Assembly (NCBI GenBank): GCA_009704425.1
Contig: WLEG01000108.1
Span: forward strand, 1-6,393
Length of the DNA: 6,393 bases
Direction of reading: 5' to 3'
DNA from: Actinomycetota bacterium
GTDB taxonomy: Bacteria; Actinomycetota; Acidimicrobiia; Acidimicrobiales; Ilumatobacteraceae
In this document: positions 1-5,949 of the stretch, piece by piece
How positions within the stretch are numbered: position 1 is the first letter of the stretch
Layout: each line of letters begins with the position of its first letter
Made by a program: the position numbers and the translations under genes
Notes under the pieces: model-generated
Told to the model about the DNA's origin: nothing
The model's input: only the letters and a program-made list of their open reading frames with translations
The model's database searches: none

Positions 1-177
1 GCCCTGGTGCACCGCTTCAAGGTGATGATGTCCATCGAGGAGGACGCCGACGAGGCCGCGACGCCGACGGTGAAGTTGGGCGACCTCGAGGCTCTGCAGG
101 GCGTCGTGAAGTTCCCCGTGCGCATCAAGTGCGCCACGTTGGCCTGGAACACCCTGGTCGAAGCGCTCGACGCCTGA
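1..177 (+). CDS. sufU: SufU-like Fe-S cluster assembly protein, C-terminal part (5' end outside window)
   Basis: The window opens inside this reading frame, leaving the last 58 codons and a TGA stop. SufU works in the SUF pathway as the partner of the cysteine desulfurase SufS, accepting sulfur in the cytoplasm. The visible tail has the family's ending: a short acidic linker, 'GDLEALQGV', then 'KFPVRIKCATLAWNTL'. The Cys in 'IKCATLAW' (positions 130-132) corresponds to the third conserved metal-binding/acceptor cysteine of SufU. The other two conserved cysteines would lie upstream of the window. This gene is probably the end of a suf operon, because the next gene is unrelated and has its own ribosome binding site. 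The identification rests on this short tail, so a NifU-like relative without a true SufU role is possible. Confidence 0.82.
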   Translation, partial: ALVHRFKVMMSIEEDADEAATPTVKLGDLEALQGVVKFPVRIKCATLAWNTLVEALDA

Positions 178-190
178 ACATCACGTTTTG

Positions 191-207
191 TGACAGAGCA
201 TCTGTCA
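191..207. other. 7-bp perfect inverted repeat with 3-nt loop, between sufU and the MBL gene
   Basis: TGACAGA (191-197), centre GCA, TCTGTCA (201-207), followed directly by TTT. It begins 13 nt after the sufU stop and ends 19 nt before the next start. As RNA it could be a weak stop signal for the upstream operon. As DNA it has the shape of a small dyad operator. The stem is short and not GC-rich, so either role is tentative. Confidence 0.4.
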
Positions 208-215
208 TTTGTGGC

Positions 216-219
216 AGGA
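216..219 (+). promoter_or_regulatory. Ribosome binding site that decides the MBL gene start
   Basis: AGGA lies 7 nt before the ATG at 227. The same frame is open back to a TTG at 209, but that codon has no purine-rich site at a suitable distance and would place this AGGA inside the coding sequence. The family consensus also begins at 'MKITLLGTGSP'. Confidence 0.65.
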
Positions 220-226
220 TGATGTC

Positions 227-1069
227 ATGAAGATCACCCTGCTCGGTACCGGAAGCCCCATCCCCGACCCCAATCGCGCGGGCCCGTGCACGTTGGTGCA
301 GGCCGGTGACCGCAACATCATGGTCGATTGTGGCCGTGGTGCGCTGATGCGACTGATGGCCGCCGGTGTGCTGCCGGCGATGGTCGACACCCTGCTGATC
401 ACGCACCTCCACAGCGACCACATCACCGACGTGAACGACCTCATCACCACGCGTTGGGTGATGCAACCGGTGCACACACCGCTGAACGTCTACGGTCCCG
501 CCGGGACCAAAGCCATGATCGATGCGCTGATGCGGATGCTGGAACTGGACCAGCAGTACCGACACGACCACCACGAGGACCTGCGAGCCAACGGGCCCCT
601 CGAGGTGAACGTCACCGAACTCGGACCCGACCAGAACTTCACCATCGGCGATGCTTCGGTGACGACGCACGCCACGGATCACCGACCCGTGAAGCCCACC
701 ATCGGCTTCCGCCTGGAACACGAGGGCAAGTCCGTCGCGTTGGCCGGCGACACGGTGCCCTGCGCCGGCGTGGATGCCATGTGCGCCAACGTCGACGTGT
801 ACGTGCAGACCGTCATCCGCGAGGACCTGGTGAACTTCGTGGCCGGAATCGTGCCCACCGGCGCGCGATTCAAGGACATCCTCGACTACCACTCCACCGT
901 CGAACAGGCCGCCCAGACCGCGACGCGAACCGGCGCGAAGCGTCTGATGTTGACGCACTACGTGCCACCCATGCAGCCGGGGCAAGAGGACGAATGGCGG
1001 GCGTTGGCCGCCGCGCATTTCGCGGGCGAGATCATCCTGGGCCCCGACCTCACCTCCACCGAGATCTGA
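227..1069 (+). CDS. MBL-fold metallo-hydrolase, RNase Z / arylsulfatase-like group
   Basis: This is a 280-residue cytoplasmic metallo-beta-lactamase-fold hydrolase with no signal peptide. The order of motifs is that of the tRNase Z-like branch: 'LLGTGSP' at the N-terminus, 'THLHSDH' with H60, H62, D64 and H65, a 'HRPVKPTIGFR' segment with H152, 'AGDT' with D175, 'DYHST' with H222, and 'LTHYVPP' with H244. The 22-residue spacing from H222 to H244 matches the last two active-site His of Bacillus tRNase Z. Two things argue against true tRNase Z. Only about 85 residues separate H65 from H152, leaving no room for a substrate-binding arm (exosite). The His-Glu pair usual after 'GDT' in tRNase Z is Gln194-Thr195 here. 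The natural substrate cannot be named; arylsulfatase-, phosphodiesterase- and lactonase-type members share this fold. It stands alone between the sufU end and the large palindrome, and nothing ties it to the transporter downstream. Confidence 0.85.
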   Translation: MKITLLGTGSPIPDPNRAGPCTLVQAGDRNIMVDCGRGALMRLMAAGVLPAMVDTLLITHLHSDHITDVNDLITTRWVMQPVHTPLNVYGPAGTKAMIDALMRMLELDQQYRHDHHEDLRANGPLEVNVTELGPDQNFTIGDASVTTHATDHRPVKPTIGFRLEHEGKSVALAGDTVPCAGVDAMCANVDVYVQTVIREDLVNFVAGIVPTGARFKDILDYHSTVEQAAQTATRTGAKRLMLTHYVPPMQPGQEDEWRALAAAHFAGEIILGPDLTSTEI

Positions 1070-1080
1070 CACGTCGGTTC

Positions 1081-1139
1081 TGGTTCTTCTGGTGGCGTAA
1101 TCAGCCAAGAATTGGCTGATTACGCCACCAGAAGAACCA
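1081..1139. repeat. Perfect 28-bp inverted repeat with a 3-nt centre (59-bp palindromic element)
   Basis: The left arm is 1081-1108 and the right arm is 1112-1139, identical as reverse complements over all 28 positions. The centre GAA is flanked by CAGCCAA and TTGGCTG. The arms are about half GC, clearly lower than the flanking genes. The element starts 12 nt after the MBL stop and ends 43 nt before the ugpC start. There is no run of T after either arm, so it is not a classical intrinsic terminator, although a stem this long could stop transcription from both sides. The perfect symmetry and different composition fit a mobile or dispersed palindromic repeat at least as well. A tandem GGTTCT duplication (1076-1081 and 1082-1087) overlaps the left edge. 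Confidence 0.9.
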
Positions 1140-1145
1140 CGGGGT

Positions 1146-1176
1146 TTGCCGCGTGTTCAGCCGGGGGAAGTACGGT
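1146..1176 (+). promoter_or_regulatory. Possible promoter for the ugp operon (leaderless geometry)
   Basis: TACGGT (1171-1176) fits the TANNNT form of the actinobacterial -10 box and ends 6 nt before the GTG at 1183, so transcription could begin at the start codon. A weak -35 candidate, TTGCCG (1146-1151), lies 19 nt upstream of it. No good ribosome binding site precedes 1183; the nearest purine run, GGGGGAAG, ends about 12 nt away. The promoter is inferred from base pattern only. Confidence 0.4.
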
Positions 1177-1182
1177 CGGGGC

Positions 1183-2184
1183 GTGGCTTCCATCCGATTG
1201 GTCGGCGTTTCGAAACACTTCGGAGACGTCAAGGCGGTCGACAATGTCTCCCTCGACATCGCCGATCGCGAATTCATGATCCTTCTCGGTCCGTCGGGGT
1301 GCGGTAAGTCCACCCTGTTGCGCACCATCGCCGGTCTCGAGGACCCCACCGGAGGCGAGGTGTACATCGGTGACCGTGTGGTGAACGACGTGTTGCCCAA
1401 GGATCGCGACGTCGCCATGGTGTTCCAGAGCTATGCCCTGTACCCGCACAAGTCGGTGCGGGCCAACATCGAGTTTCCGCTGAAGGTGCGCGGCGTCGAC
1501 AAGGTCGAGCGAGCCGAAGCCGCCAACCAGGCCGCCGAGGTGTTGGGTCTCACCCCGTACCTGGACCGCAAGCCCGGCGCCCTGTCGGGTGGTCAGCGCC
1601 AGCGCGTGGCTCTGGCTCGGGCCATCGTTCGCCGTCCCGCCGTGTTCTGCATGGACGAGCCGTTGTCGAACCTCGACGCGAAGCTGCGGGCCGAGACCAG
1701 AGCCGAGATCGTGGCTCTCCACCACCGCCTCGAGGCCACCTTCGTCTACGTCACCCACGATCAAGTGGAAGCCATGACCATGGGAACGCGAATCGCGGTG
1801 ATGCGCGACGGTGTCATCGAACAGGTGGGCAGCCCCCAAGAGGTATACGACACACCGGCATCGGTGTTCGTGGCCCAGTTCATCGGCACGCCACCCATGA
1901 ACATCTTTCCCGCCGGCGCCCTCGAGCCCGGCAACCTTCTCGTCGGCGGACGTCCGGAGGACACCACCATCACTCGCGATCAGGGCGTCGCCGCCACCGT
2001 GGTGCTGGTCGAGCACCTCGGCCACGAGGCGCAGGTGGTGTGCGCCGTCGACGATCACACGCGCGCAATCGTGCGCATGAACCCGTCCGACGATCTGCCC
2101 CGCAACGGTGACACGGTGCGACTGAACGTCCCCGTGGAAGCGCGCCACCGCTTCGATTCGGCGAGCGGAACGAGGGTCGACTGA
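1183..2184 (+). CDS. ugpC: UgpC-type ABC transporter ATP-binding protein (MalK/MsmK family)
   Basis: This cytoplasmic ATPase of a carbohydrate-type (CUT1) importer would power uptake through the two permeases that follow. All nucleotide-binding motifs are intact: Walker A GPSGCGKST (36-44), a Q-loop in 'VFQSYALYPH', signature LSGGQ (134-138), Walker B 'VFCMDEP' (154-160), D-loop 'SNLDAK', and H-loop His192 in 'VTHDQ'. The stretch 'IEQVGSPQEVYDTPASVFVAQFIGTPPMN' is diagnostic of the UgpC/MalK/MsmK group and leads into a C-terminal regulatory domain from about residue 240. At 333 residues it is slightly shorter than E. coli UgpC (about 356), with the shortening in that C-terminal domain. I chose GTG 1183 because the family begins 'MASIRLxxVSKxFG'. 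The frame stays open to a GTG at 1153, which would add ten atypical residues. The stop overlaps the ugpA start by one base. ATPases of this type can serve several transporters, so it may not be exclusive to Ugp. Confidence 0.93.
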   Translation: MASIRLVGVSKHFGDVKAVDNVSLDIADREFMILLGPSGCGKSTLLRTIAGLEDPTGGEVYIGDRVVNDVLPKDRDVAMVFQSYALYPHKSVRANIEFPLKVRGVDKVERAEAANQAAEVLGLTPYLDRKPGALSGGQRQRVALARAIVRRPAVFCMDEPLSNLDAKLRAETRAEIVALHHRLEATFVYVTHDQVEAMTMGTRIAVMRDGVIEQVGSPQEVYDTPASVFVAQFIGTPPMNIFPAGALEPGNLLVGGRPEDTTITRDQGVAATVVLVEHLGHEAQVVCAVDDHTRAIVRMNPSDDLPRNGDTVRLNVPVEARHRFDSASGTRVD

Positions 2185-3098
2185 TGAGTGGTGCCACGAA
2201 GCGCCGCTGGCGTGACGTGCCCCTGGCGGCGGTGATGCTCGGCCCGTCGTTGGTGGTGCTGGTCGCCTTCGTTCTGTATCCGCTCGGGCGAGCCGTCTGG
2301 CTGGGCCAACAGCGCTGCAACGTGCAGGCCACGAAATGTCGCTCGGTCGGATGGGGTCAGTACACCGACGTGTTGATGAGCAACGAGTTCCAGTCCGCCG
2401 TGTGGGTGACCGTCAAATTCGCGCTCATCACCGTCCCCGTCGGACTCGCACTCGGCATCGGACTCGCCGTGCTGGCCGACAAGCACATGCGCCACATCGG
2501 ATTCTTCCGCACCGTCTTCAGCAGCACGGTGGCCACCTCGGTGGCCGTGGCGTCGTTGATGTGGCTGTTCCTCCTGCAACCATCGGTGGGGGTGCTCGCC
2601 AACATCGGTTGGCTCAACGACATCTTCCCGGTCATCAAGGAACCCGGATTGTTGAACGACAAGGGCACGGCTCTGTCGTCGGTGGCCATCTCGTCGATCT
2701 GGGCGAACCTCGGGTTCACTTTCATCATCATCACCGCCGGCCTGCAGGGAATCCCCCGCGAACTGCAGGAGAGCGCGTTCGTCGACGGCGCCGGTGGATG
2801 GCGTCGATTCACCAACGTCACGTTGCCGTTGCTGGGCCCGACCCTGCTGTTCACCACGGTGGTGCTCACCTCGCGCGCGTTCCAGGCGTACGGCGAGATC
2901 GACCTGCTCACCAACGGTGGTCCGGTCCCCCAGCAGTCCACCACCACCGTCACCTATCTCATTTACGGCAGTAGTTCGATCATCAAGAGCAACGAGGGAT
3001 TGAAGGCGGCGGTGGCCGTTCTGTTGTTCGTGATCCTGCTCGGACTGTCCGCGTTGCAGTTCCGCGGTCTCGGCAAGCGGGTGCACTATGGCTCTTGA
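2184..3098 (+). CDS. ugpA: UgpA-type ABC transporter permease (MalF-like)
   Basis: This is the first of two inner-membrane subunits of the importer. The 304 residues show six likely membrane segments, near 15-38, 73-99, 106-132, 167-187, 216-235 and 276-292. The cytoplasmic EAA loop that docks on the ATPase is 'ELQESAFVDGAGGW' (E196-S197-A198, with D201-G202) followed by 'VTLPLLGP', as in binding-protein-dependent permeases. The start ATG shares its A with the ugpC stop, giving tight translational coupling. One oddity is that the first external loop carries the protein's only two cysteines, C45 and C52, which could form a disulfide outside the membrane. Assignment to UgpA rather than another CUT1 sugar permease depends on the neighbouring UgpB; by sequence alone the two are hard to separate. 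Confidence 0.9.
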   Translation: MSGATKRRWRDVPLAAVMLGPSLVVLVAFVLYPLGRAVWLGQQRCNVQATKCRSVGWGQYTDVLMSNEFQSAVWVTVKFALITVPVGLALGIGLAVLADKHMRHIGFFRTVFSSTVATSVAVASLMWLFLLQPSVGVLANIGWLNDIFPVIKEPGLLNDKGTALSSVAISSIWANLGFTFIIITAGLQGIPRELQESAFVDGAGGWRRFTNVTLPLLGPTLLFTTVVLTSRAFQAYGEIDLLTNGGPVPQQSTTTVTYLIYGSSSIIKSNEGLKAAVAVLLFVILLGLSALQFRGLGKRVHYGS

Positions 3099-3918
3099 CA
3101 CCACCCCCAAGGGCTGGCGGTCGTGGGTGCGCTATGCGCTGCTGATCGTGATGGCGATCATCATCCTCTTCCCCATCTACACGACCATCGTCGCGTCGTT
3201 GAAGCCGGGCAATCGCGTGTTGCGCAATCCGTTGGTGCCGGATTCGTTCACGCTCGACGTCCTCGGCGACGCGTGGACACAGGGTCGTTTGGGCCGTTAC
3301 TTGTGGAATTCGGCCGTGGTGGCCGTCATCGTGACGGCGTTCCAACTGATCACGTCCATCGCGTCGGCCTACGCCTTCTCCTTCCTGCGCTTCCCGCTGA
3401 AGCGTTTCTTCTTCGCCATCTTCATGGCCACCCTGCTCGTTCCCTTCGAGGTGACGCTGCTCATCAACCGACGAACGGTCGATTCGCTCGGTTGGCTGAA
3501 CACCTATCAAGGTCTGGCGGTGCCCTTCCTGGCCACGGCCTTCGGCACCTTCCTTCTGCGTCAGGTCTTCATGCAGATTCCCAAGGACCTGAACGAAGCG
3601 GCCTCCATGGACGGGCTCGGACATTGGGGCTTCATGCGAGAGGTGGCGGTGCCGTTGGTTCGGCCGACTCTCGGTGCGCTCGGACTCTTCTCGTTCCTCG
3701 CCAGCTGGAACCAGTATCTGTGGCCCACGATGATCACCACCGAGGACGACATGAACACCATCCAGTCCGGGCTGCGACTGCTGCGGTCGTCCGATCTGGA
3801 CAAGCCCAACCTCATCATGGCGGGCACGATCATCGCCGCCGTCCCCATACTTGTGGTCTTGGTGGTTTTCCAACGACAATTGGTGCGCGGTCTCACCGCC
3901 GGAGCAGTGAAAGGTTGA
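3088..3918 (+). CDS. ugpE: UgpE-type ABC transporter permease (MalG-like)
   Basis: This is the second membrane subunit, 276 residues. Likely membrane segments lie near 15-35, 73-98, 107-128, 140-160, 193-212 and 243-262. The EAA loop is complete: 'LNEAASMDGLGHWGFMREVAVPL' with E170-A171-A172 and D175-G176. The MalG-like features include 'LFPIYTTIVASLKPG' after the first segment and 'ASWNQYLWPTMI' near the fifth. The ATG lies inside the last codons of ugpA (11-nt overlap), so the two permeases are translationally coupled, as expected for a 1:1 heterodimer. The protein has no cysteine, in contrast to UgpA. As with UgpA, the substrate is inferred from the adjacent binding protein rather than from this sequence. 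Confidence 0.9.
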   Translation: MALDTTPKGWRSWVRYALLIVMAIIILFPIYTTIVASLKPGNRVLRNPLVPDSFTLDVLGDAWTQGRLGRYLWNSAVVAVIVTAFQLITSIASAYAFSFLRFPLKRFFFAIFMATLLVPFEVTLLINRRTVDSLGWLNTYQGLAVPFLATAFGTFLLRQVFMQIPKDLNEAASMDGLGHWGFMREVAVPLVRPTLGALGLFSFLASWNQYLWPTMITTEDDMNTIQSGLRLLRSSDLDKPNLIMAGTIIAAVPILVVLVVFQRQLVRGLTAGAVKG

Positions 3919-3919
3919 C

Positions 3920-5419
3920 ATGAACATGCGAACGACGAAGACGAGGAAGAACGCGGCATTCGTGGCGCTCATGGCCATCGCCGTGAGCGCGTGCGGCGGT
4001 GGTGGAGGTTCCATCGTCGACAGCGGAACCACCGAGGCCCCCGCCACCAGCGACGGTGGTTCGTCGACGGAGGCTCCGTCCACGAGCGCAGCCCCGTTGT
4101 CCGAGCTGCCCCCGTGTGATCCCACCGCGCTCGACGGTGCCGACGGAACGGTCGAGCTCACGTTCTGGCACGGCATGAACGGCGAGTTGGAGAAGTCCCT
4201 CGTCGCCCTCACCGACGAATACAACGCCTCGCAGACGAAGGTGAAGATCAGCCTGGAGAACCAGGGTGGGTACGAGCAGACGCTCGACAAGTACCTGCAG
4301 TCCGGCAGCGGCAGCCTGCCCGACTTGGTGCAGGCACCGGAGTACGCGGTTCAGGTGCTGAACGACACCGATTCCAACGTTCCCGTCGGCGCGTGCATCG
4401 AAGCCGACGCCTACGACACGTCCGACTTCCAAGCCAAGGCCCTCGACCAGTACTTCACCGAGGGCGTGCAGTGGGCCATGCCGTTCAACGTGAGCGACCC
4501 GGTTCTGTACTACAACAAGAAGGCGTTCGAGGCCGCCGGCCTCGACCCCGAGACTCCGCCGACGTCGCTCGAGGAACTGCGCACCATGTCGCAGACGATC
4601 GTCGACAGTGGTGCGGCCGCGTTCGGCTTGGCCCTCGACACCGGCGCCGACAGTGGCGGTGGCTGGTTCCTCGAGCAGTGGTTCGCCAAGTTGGGTGAGC
4701 CCTTCAGCGACAACGACAACGGTCGTACCGCTCCGTCCACCAAGGTGTTGTTCGACAATCAGACCGGCGTCGACCTGCTCACCGAATTGCAGTCGTTGGT
4801 GGACGACGGACTCGCCTACAACGTGGGCGACAACGCGAGCGGACAGGACGCGCTGTTGAAGTTGGCCGACCCCGACAAGCCCGCCGCAATGACCATCGCG
4901 ACGTCGGCCGCACTCGGAACCGTGCTGTCGGTGGTGGCGGCAGGCACCATCGCCGGTGTGGGCGTGAACGACATCGGCGTGGGCCCCATGCCCGGACCCG
5001 GAGGTGCACCCGGTGCGATCGTGGGTGGAGCCTCACTGTGGATCGTCGACAACGGTGATGCCGTGAAGACCGCCGCCTCGTGGGACTTCGTCAAGTTCCT
5101 CGTGAGCGCGCAGACGCAGTCCACGTGGGCCGCGGCCACCGGCTACGTACCCGTGCGCAGCACGGCGCTGGACCTGGACCCGGTGAAGACGACCTACGCC
5201 GAGGACCCGCGCTTCCGCGTGGCCTACGACCAGTTGGGAGAGGCCGCGGACTCGCCCGCGTCGGTGGGTGCGATCCTCGGACCGCAGCGGGAAATCCGCA
5301 ACATCACCGCGCAAGCCATCGCCACCATCCTGCAGGGAGCCCAGGTTGACACCACGCTGAAGGCGGCGGCGAATGCCGCCAACTCGCTCCTCGCCGACTA
5401 CCTCGCCAGCAACGGCTGA
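3920..5419 (+). CDS. ugpB: UgpB-type lipoprotein: glycerol-3-phosphate / glycerophosphodiester binding protein
   Basis: This is the extracytoplasmic solute-binding component, 499 residues. It starts with a basic and hydrophobic signal ending in the lipobox 'AVSAC' (Cys25 lipidated), then a Gly/Ser/Thr/Ala/Glu-rich tether to about residue 65. The folded part begins 'LTFWHGMNGELEKS', close to the 'FWHSMEGELGKE' of E. coli UgpB. Aligning by eye with E. coli UgpB (precursor numbering), pocket residues are kept: Y65=Y118, E89=E141, S144=S192, G307=G370, Y346=Y409, R397=R460. S270 is T328. W169 is L217, the change also known in Mycobacterium tuberculosis UgpB. This supports uptake of a glycerol-phosphate compound, perhaps a glycerophosphodiester. 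Besides Cys25 there are only two cysteines, C66 and C159, a likely disulfide. The gene begins 1 nt after the ugpE stop, with GAAAGG 5 nt before the ATG. A second in-frame ATG at 3926 is possible. Confidence 0.9.
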   Translation: MNMRTTKTRKNAAFVALMAIAVSACGGGGGSIVDSGTTEAPATSDGGSSTEAPSTSAAPLSELPPCDPTALDGADGTVELTFWHGMNGELEKSLVALTDEYNASQTKVKISLENQGGYEQTLDKYLQSGSGSLPDLVQAPEYAVQVLNDTDSNVPVGACIEADAYDTSDFQAKALDQYFTEGVQWAMPFNVSDPVLYYNKKAFEAAGLDPETPPTSLEELRTMSQTIVDSGAAAFGLALDTGADSGGGWFLEQWFAKLGEPFSDNDNGRTAPSTKVLFDNQTGVDLLTELQSLVDDGLAYNVGDNASGQDALLKLADPDKPAAMTIATSAALGTVLSVVAAGTIAGVGVNDIGVGPMPGPGGAPGAIVGGASLWIVDNGDAVKTAASWDFVKFLVSAQTQSTWAAATGYVPVRSTALDLDPVKTTYAEDPRFRVAYDQLGEAADSPASVGAILGPQREIRNITAQAIATILQGAQVDTTLKAAANAANSLLADYLASNG

Positions 5420-5442
5420 CCATCCACGACGGCGCCTGAGGG

Positions 5443-5889
5443 CTACAGCGCCTTCGAGATCTTCTCGAAGGCGCTGCCGACGGCCTTCACCTCCGCGCGC
5501 GAGAGGTGGTCGATCATCAGGCGACGCACGCTCGCCAGGTGAATCGGCGCCACCTTCCGCAACAGGTTCCAGCCCTTGGTGGTCAATTCGGCATAGGCCA
5601 CCCGACGATCGGCCTGATCCTGGACACGAGCGACCCATTCGTTCGAGAGGACGCCGTCCATTCGCCGCGTGAGTCCACTGCGCGACAATCGCAATTGATC
5701 GGCCAGGTCGCACATGCGCAACCGTCGGTCGGGCGCCTCGGAGATCATCGCCAGTAGCTGGTAGTCCCCCATGGTGAGTCCGAAGGGACGCACGTCGTCC
5801 TCCAACGCCTTCATCAGATCCACCGAGGTGGTGATGTACAGGCGCCACGCCTTCATCTCATCGGGATCGAGCCACCTCGGACCGGCCAT
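5443..5889 (-). CDS. MarR-family winged-helix transcriptional regulator
   Basis: This 148-residue dimeric DNA-binding regulator has N-terminal 'WLDPDEMKAWRLYI', 'GLTMGDYQLLAMISEAPDRRLRMCDLADQL' leading into the recognition helix 'SRSGLTRRMDGV', a wing with 'DQADRRVAYAELTTKG' (the MarR D-x-RR signature), and a C-terminal dimer helix. This N-terminal style is common in actinobacterial MarR proteins. There is a single cysteine, C60, at the start of the DNA-binding region, which might sense oxidants or electrophiles; this is inference. The gene is divergent from doxX, and the space between carries two matching dyad repeats, its probable operators. It converges with ugpB, with stops 23 nt apart. 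The start is ATG at 5889 on the minus strand. No convincing ribosome binding site precedes it, which fits a leaderless message. The ligand is unknown. Confidence 0.92.
   Translation of the reverse strand: MAGPRWLDPDEMKAWRLYITTSVDLMKALEDDVRPFGLTMGDYQLLAMISEAPDRRLRMCDLADQLRLSRSGLTRRMDGVLSNEWVARVQDQADRRVAYAELTTKGWNLLRKVAPIHLASVRRLMIDHLSRAEVKAVGSAFEKISKAL
5446..5476. terminator. Hairpin at the ugpB/marR convergent end, inside the marR 3' end
   Basis: The arms 5446-5459 and 5463-5476 are perfect reverse complements over 14 bp with a TCT centre, built on CAGCGCCTTCGAGA. The hairpin starts 27 nt after the ugpB stop and occupies marR codons just before its stop (encoding 'FEKISKAL'). No T tract follows on either strand, so it is not a textbook terminator, but GC-rich U-less hairpins are often proposed as terminators in actinobacteria. 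Its position suits a two-way stop between convergent genes. Confidence 0.6.
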
Positions 5890-5895
5890 GGAGGC

Positions 5896-5901
5896 AATCT
5901 A
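5896..5901 (-). promoter_or_regulatory. Possible -10 box for a leaderless marR transcript
   Basis: On the minus strand, TAGATT ends 6 nt before the marR ATG, the same geometry as seen before ugpC. No clear -35 hexamer is found 16-18 nt upstream, and the fit rests on a loose TANNNT pattern. Confidence 0.35.
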
Positions 5902-5916
5902 CCCCGAGTCACCGAA

Positions 5917-5938
5917 ATAGTTGTGATCGCAACCAATC
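5917..5938. promoter_or_regulatory. Putative MarR operator, copy 1
   Basis: First of two 22-nt direct repeats with 28-nt period; they differ at one position (C5933 here, T5961 in copy 2). The core GTTGTGATCGCAAC is a 14-bp near-palindrome centred on GATC, with one non-matching symmetric pair, as expected for a dimeric winged-helix protein. It covers the -35 element of the doxX promoter and lies 28 nt before the marR start. Confidence 0.65.
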
Positions 5939-5949
5939 TTCCGTATAGT
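5921..5949 (+). promoter_or_regulatory. Predicted sigma70-type promoter of doxX
   Basis: -35 TTGTGA (5921-5926), a 17-nt spacer, then -10 TATAGT (5944-5949). The -10 differs from TATAAT at one base and the spacing is ideal. Transcription would begin near 5956, giving a leader of about 50 nt. The -35 lies in operator copy 1 and the -10 in the left part of copy 2, so a bound repressor would block polymerase. Confidence 0.65.

Noticed and set aside
125..1108. Minus-strand open frame opposite the MBL gene
   Set aside because: It runs through the MBL coding region and into part of the palindrome. It has no recognisable motif and a His/Val/Gly-rich shadow composition.
1081..1139. Palindrome as a standard rho-independent terminator
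   Set aside because: No T run follows either arm, and the stem is far longer than usual. Termination remains possible but is not supported by the usual signature.
1154..1161. GTTCAGCC resembling a Streptomyces PHO-box unit before ugpC
   Set aside because: Only one imperfect unit is present. A PHO box needs adjacent direct repeats, so phosphate control cannot be claimed from this sequence.
1153..1182. Ten-codon N-terminal extension of UgpC from GTG 1153
   Set aside because: The residues do not match the family, whose proteins begin at the position of GTG 1183. A -10-like box would lie inside the extension.
2055..3110. Minus-strand open frame (351 codons) opposite ugpA
   Set aside because: The translation is rich in Q, H, R and E with no domain pattern. 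The plus strand encodes a convincing six-segment permease.
2983..4290. Long minus-strand open frame (435 codons) opposite ugpE and ugpB
   Set aside because: It is antisense to two genes with clear family motifs. Its translation is low-complexity (His/Arg/Glu/Gly-rich), as expected from the complement of GC-rich codons.
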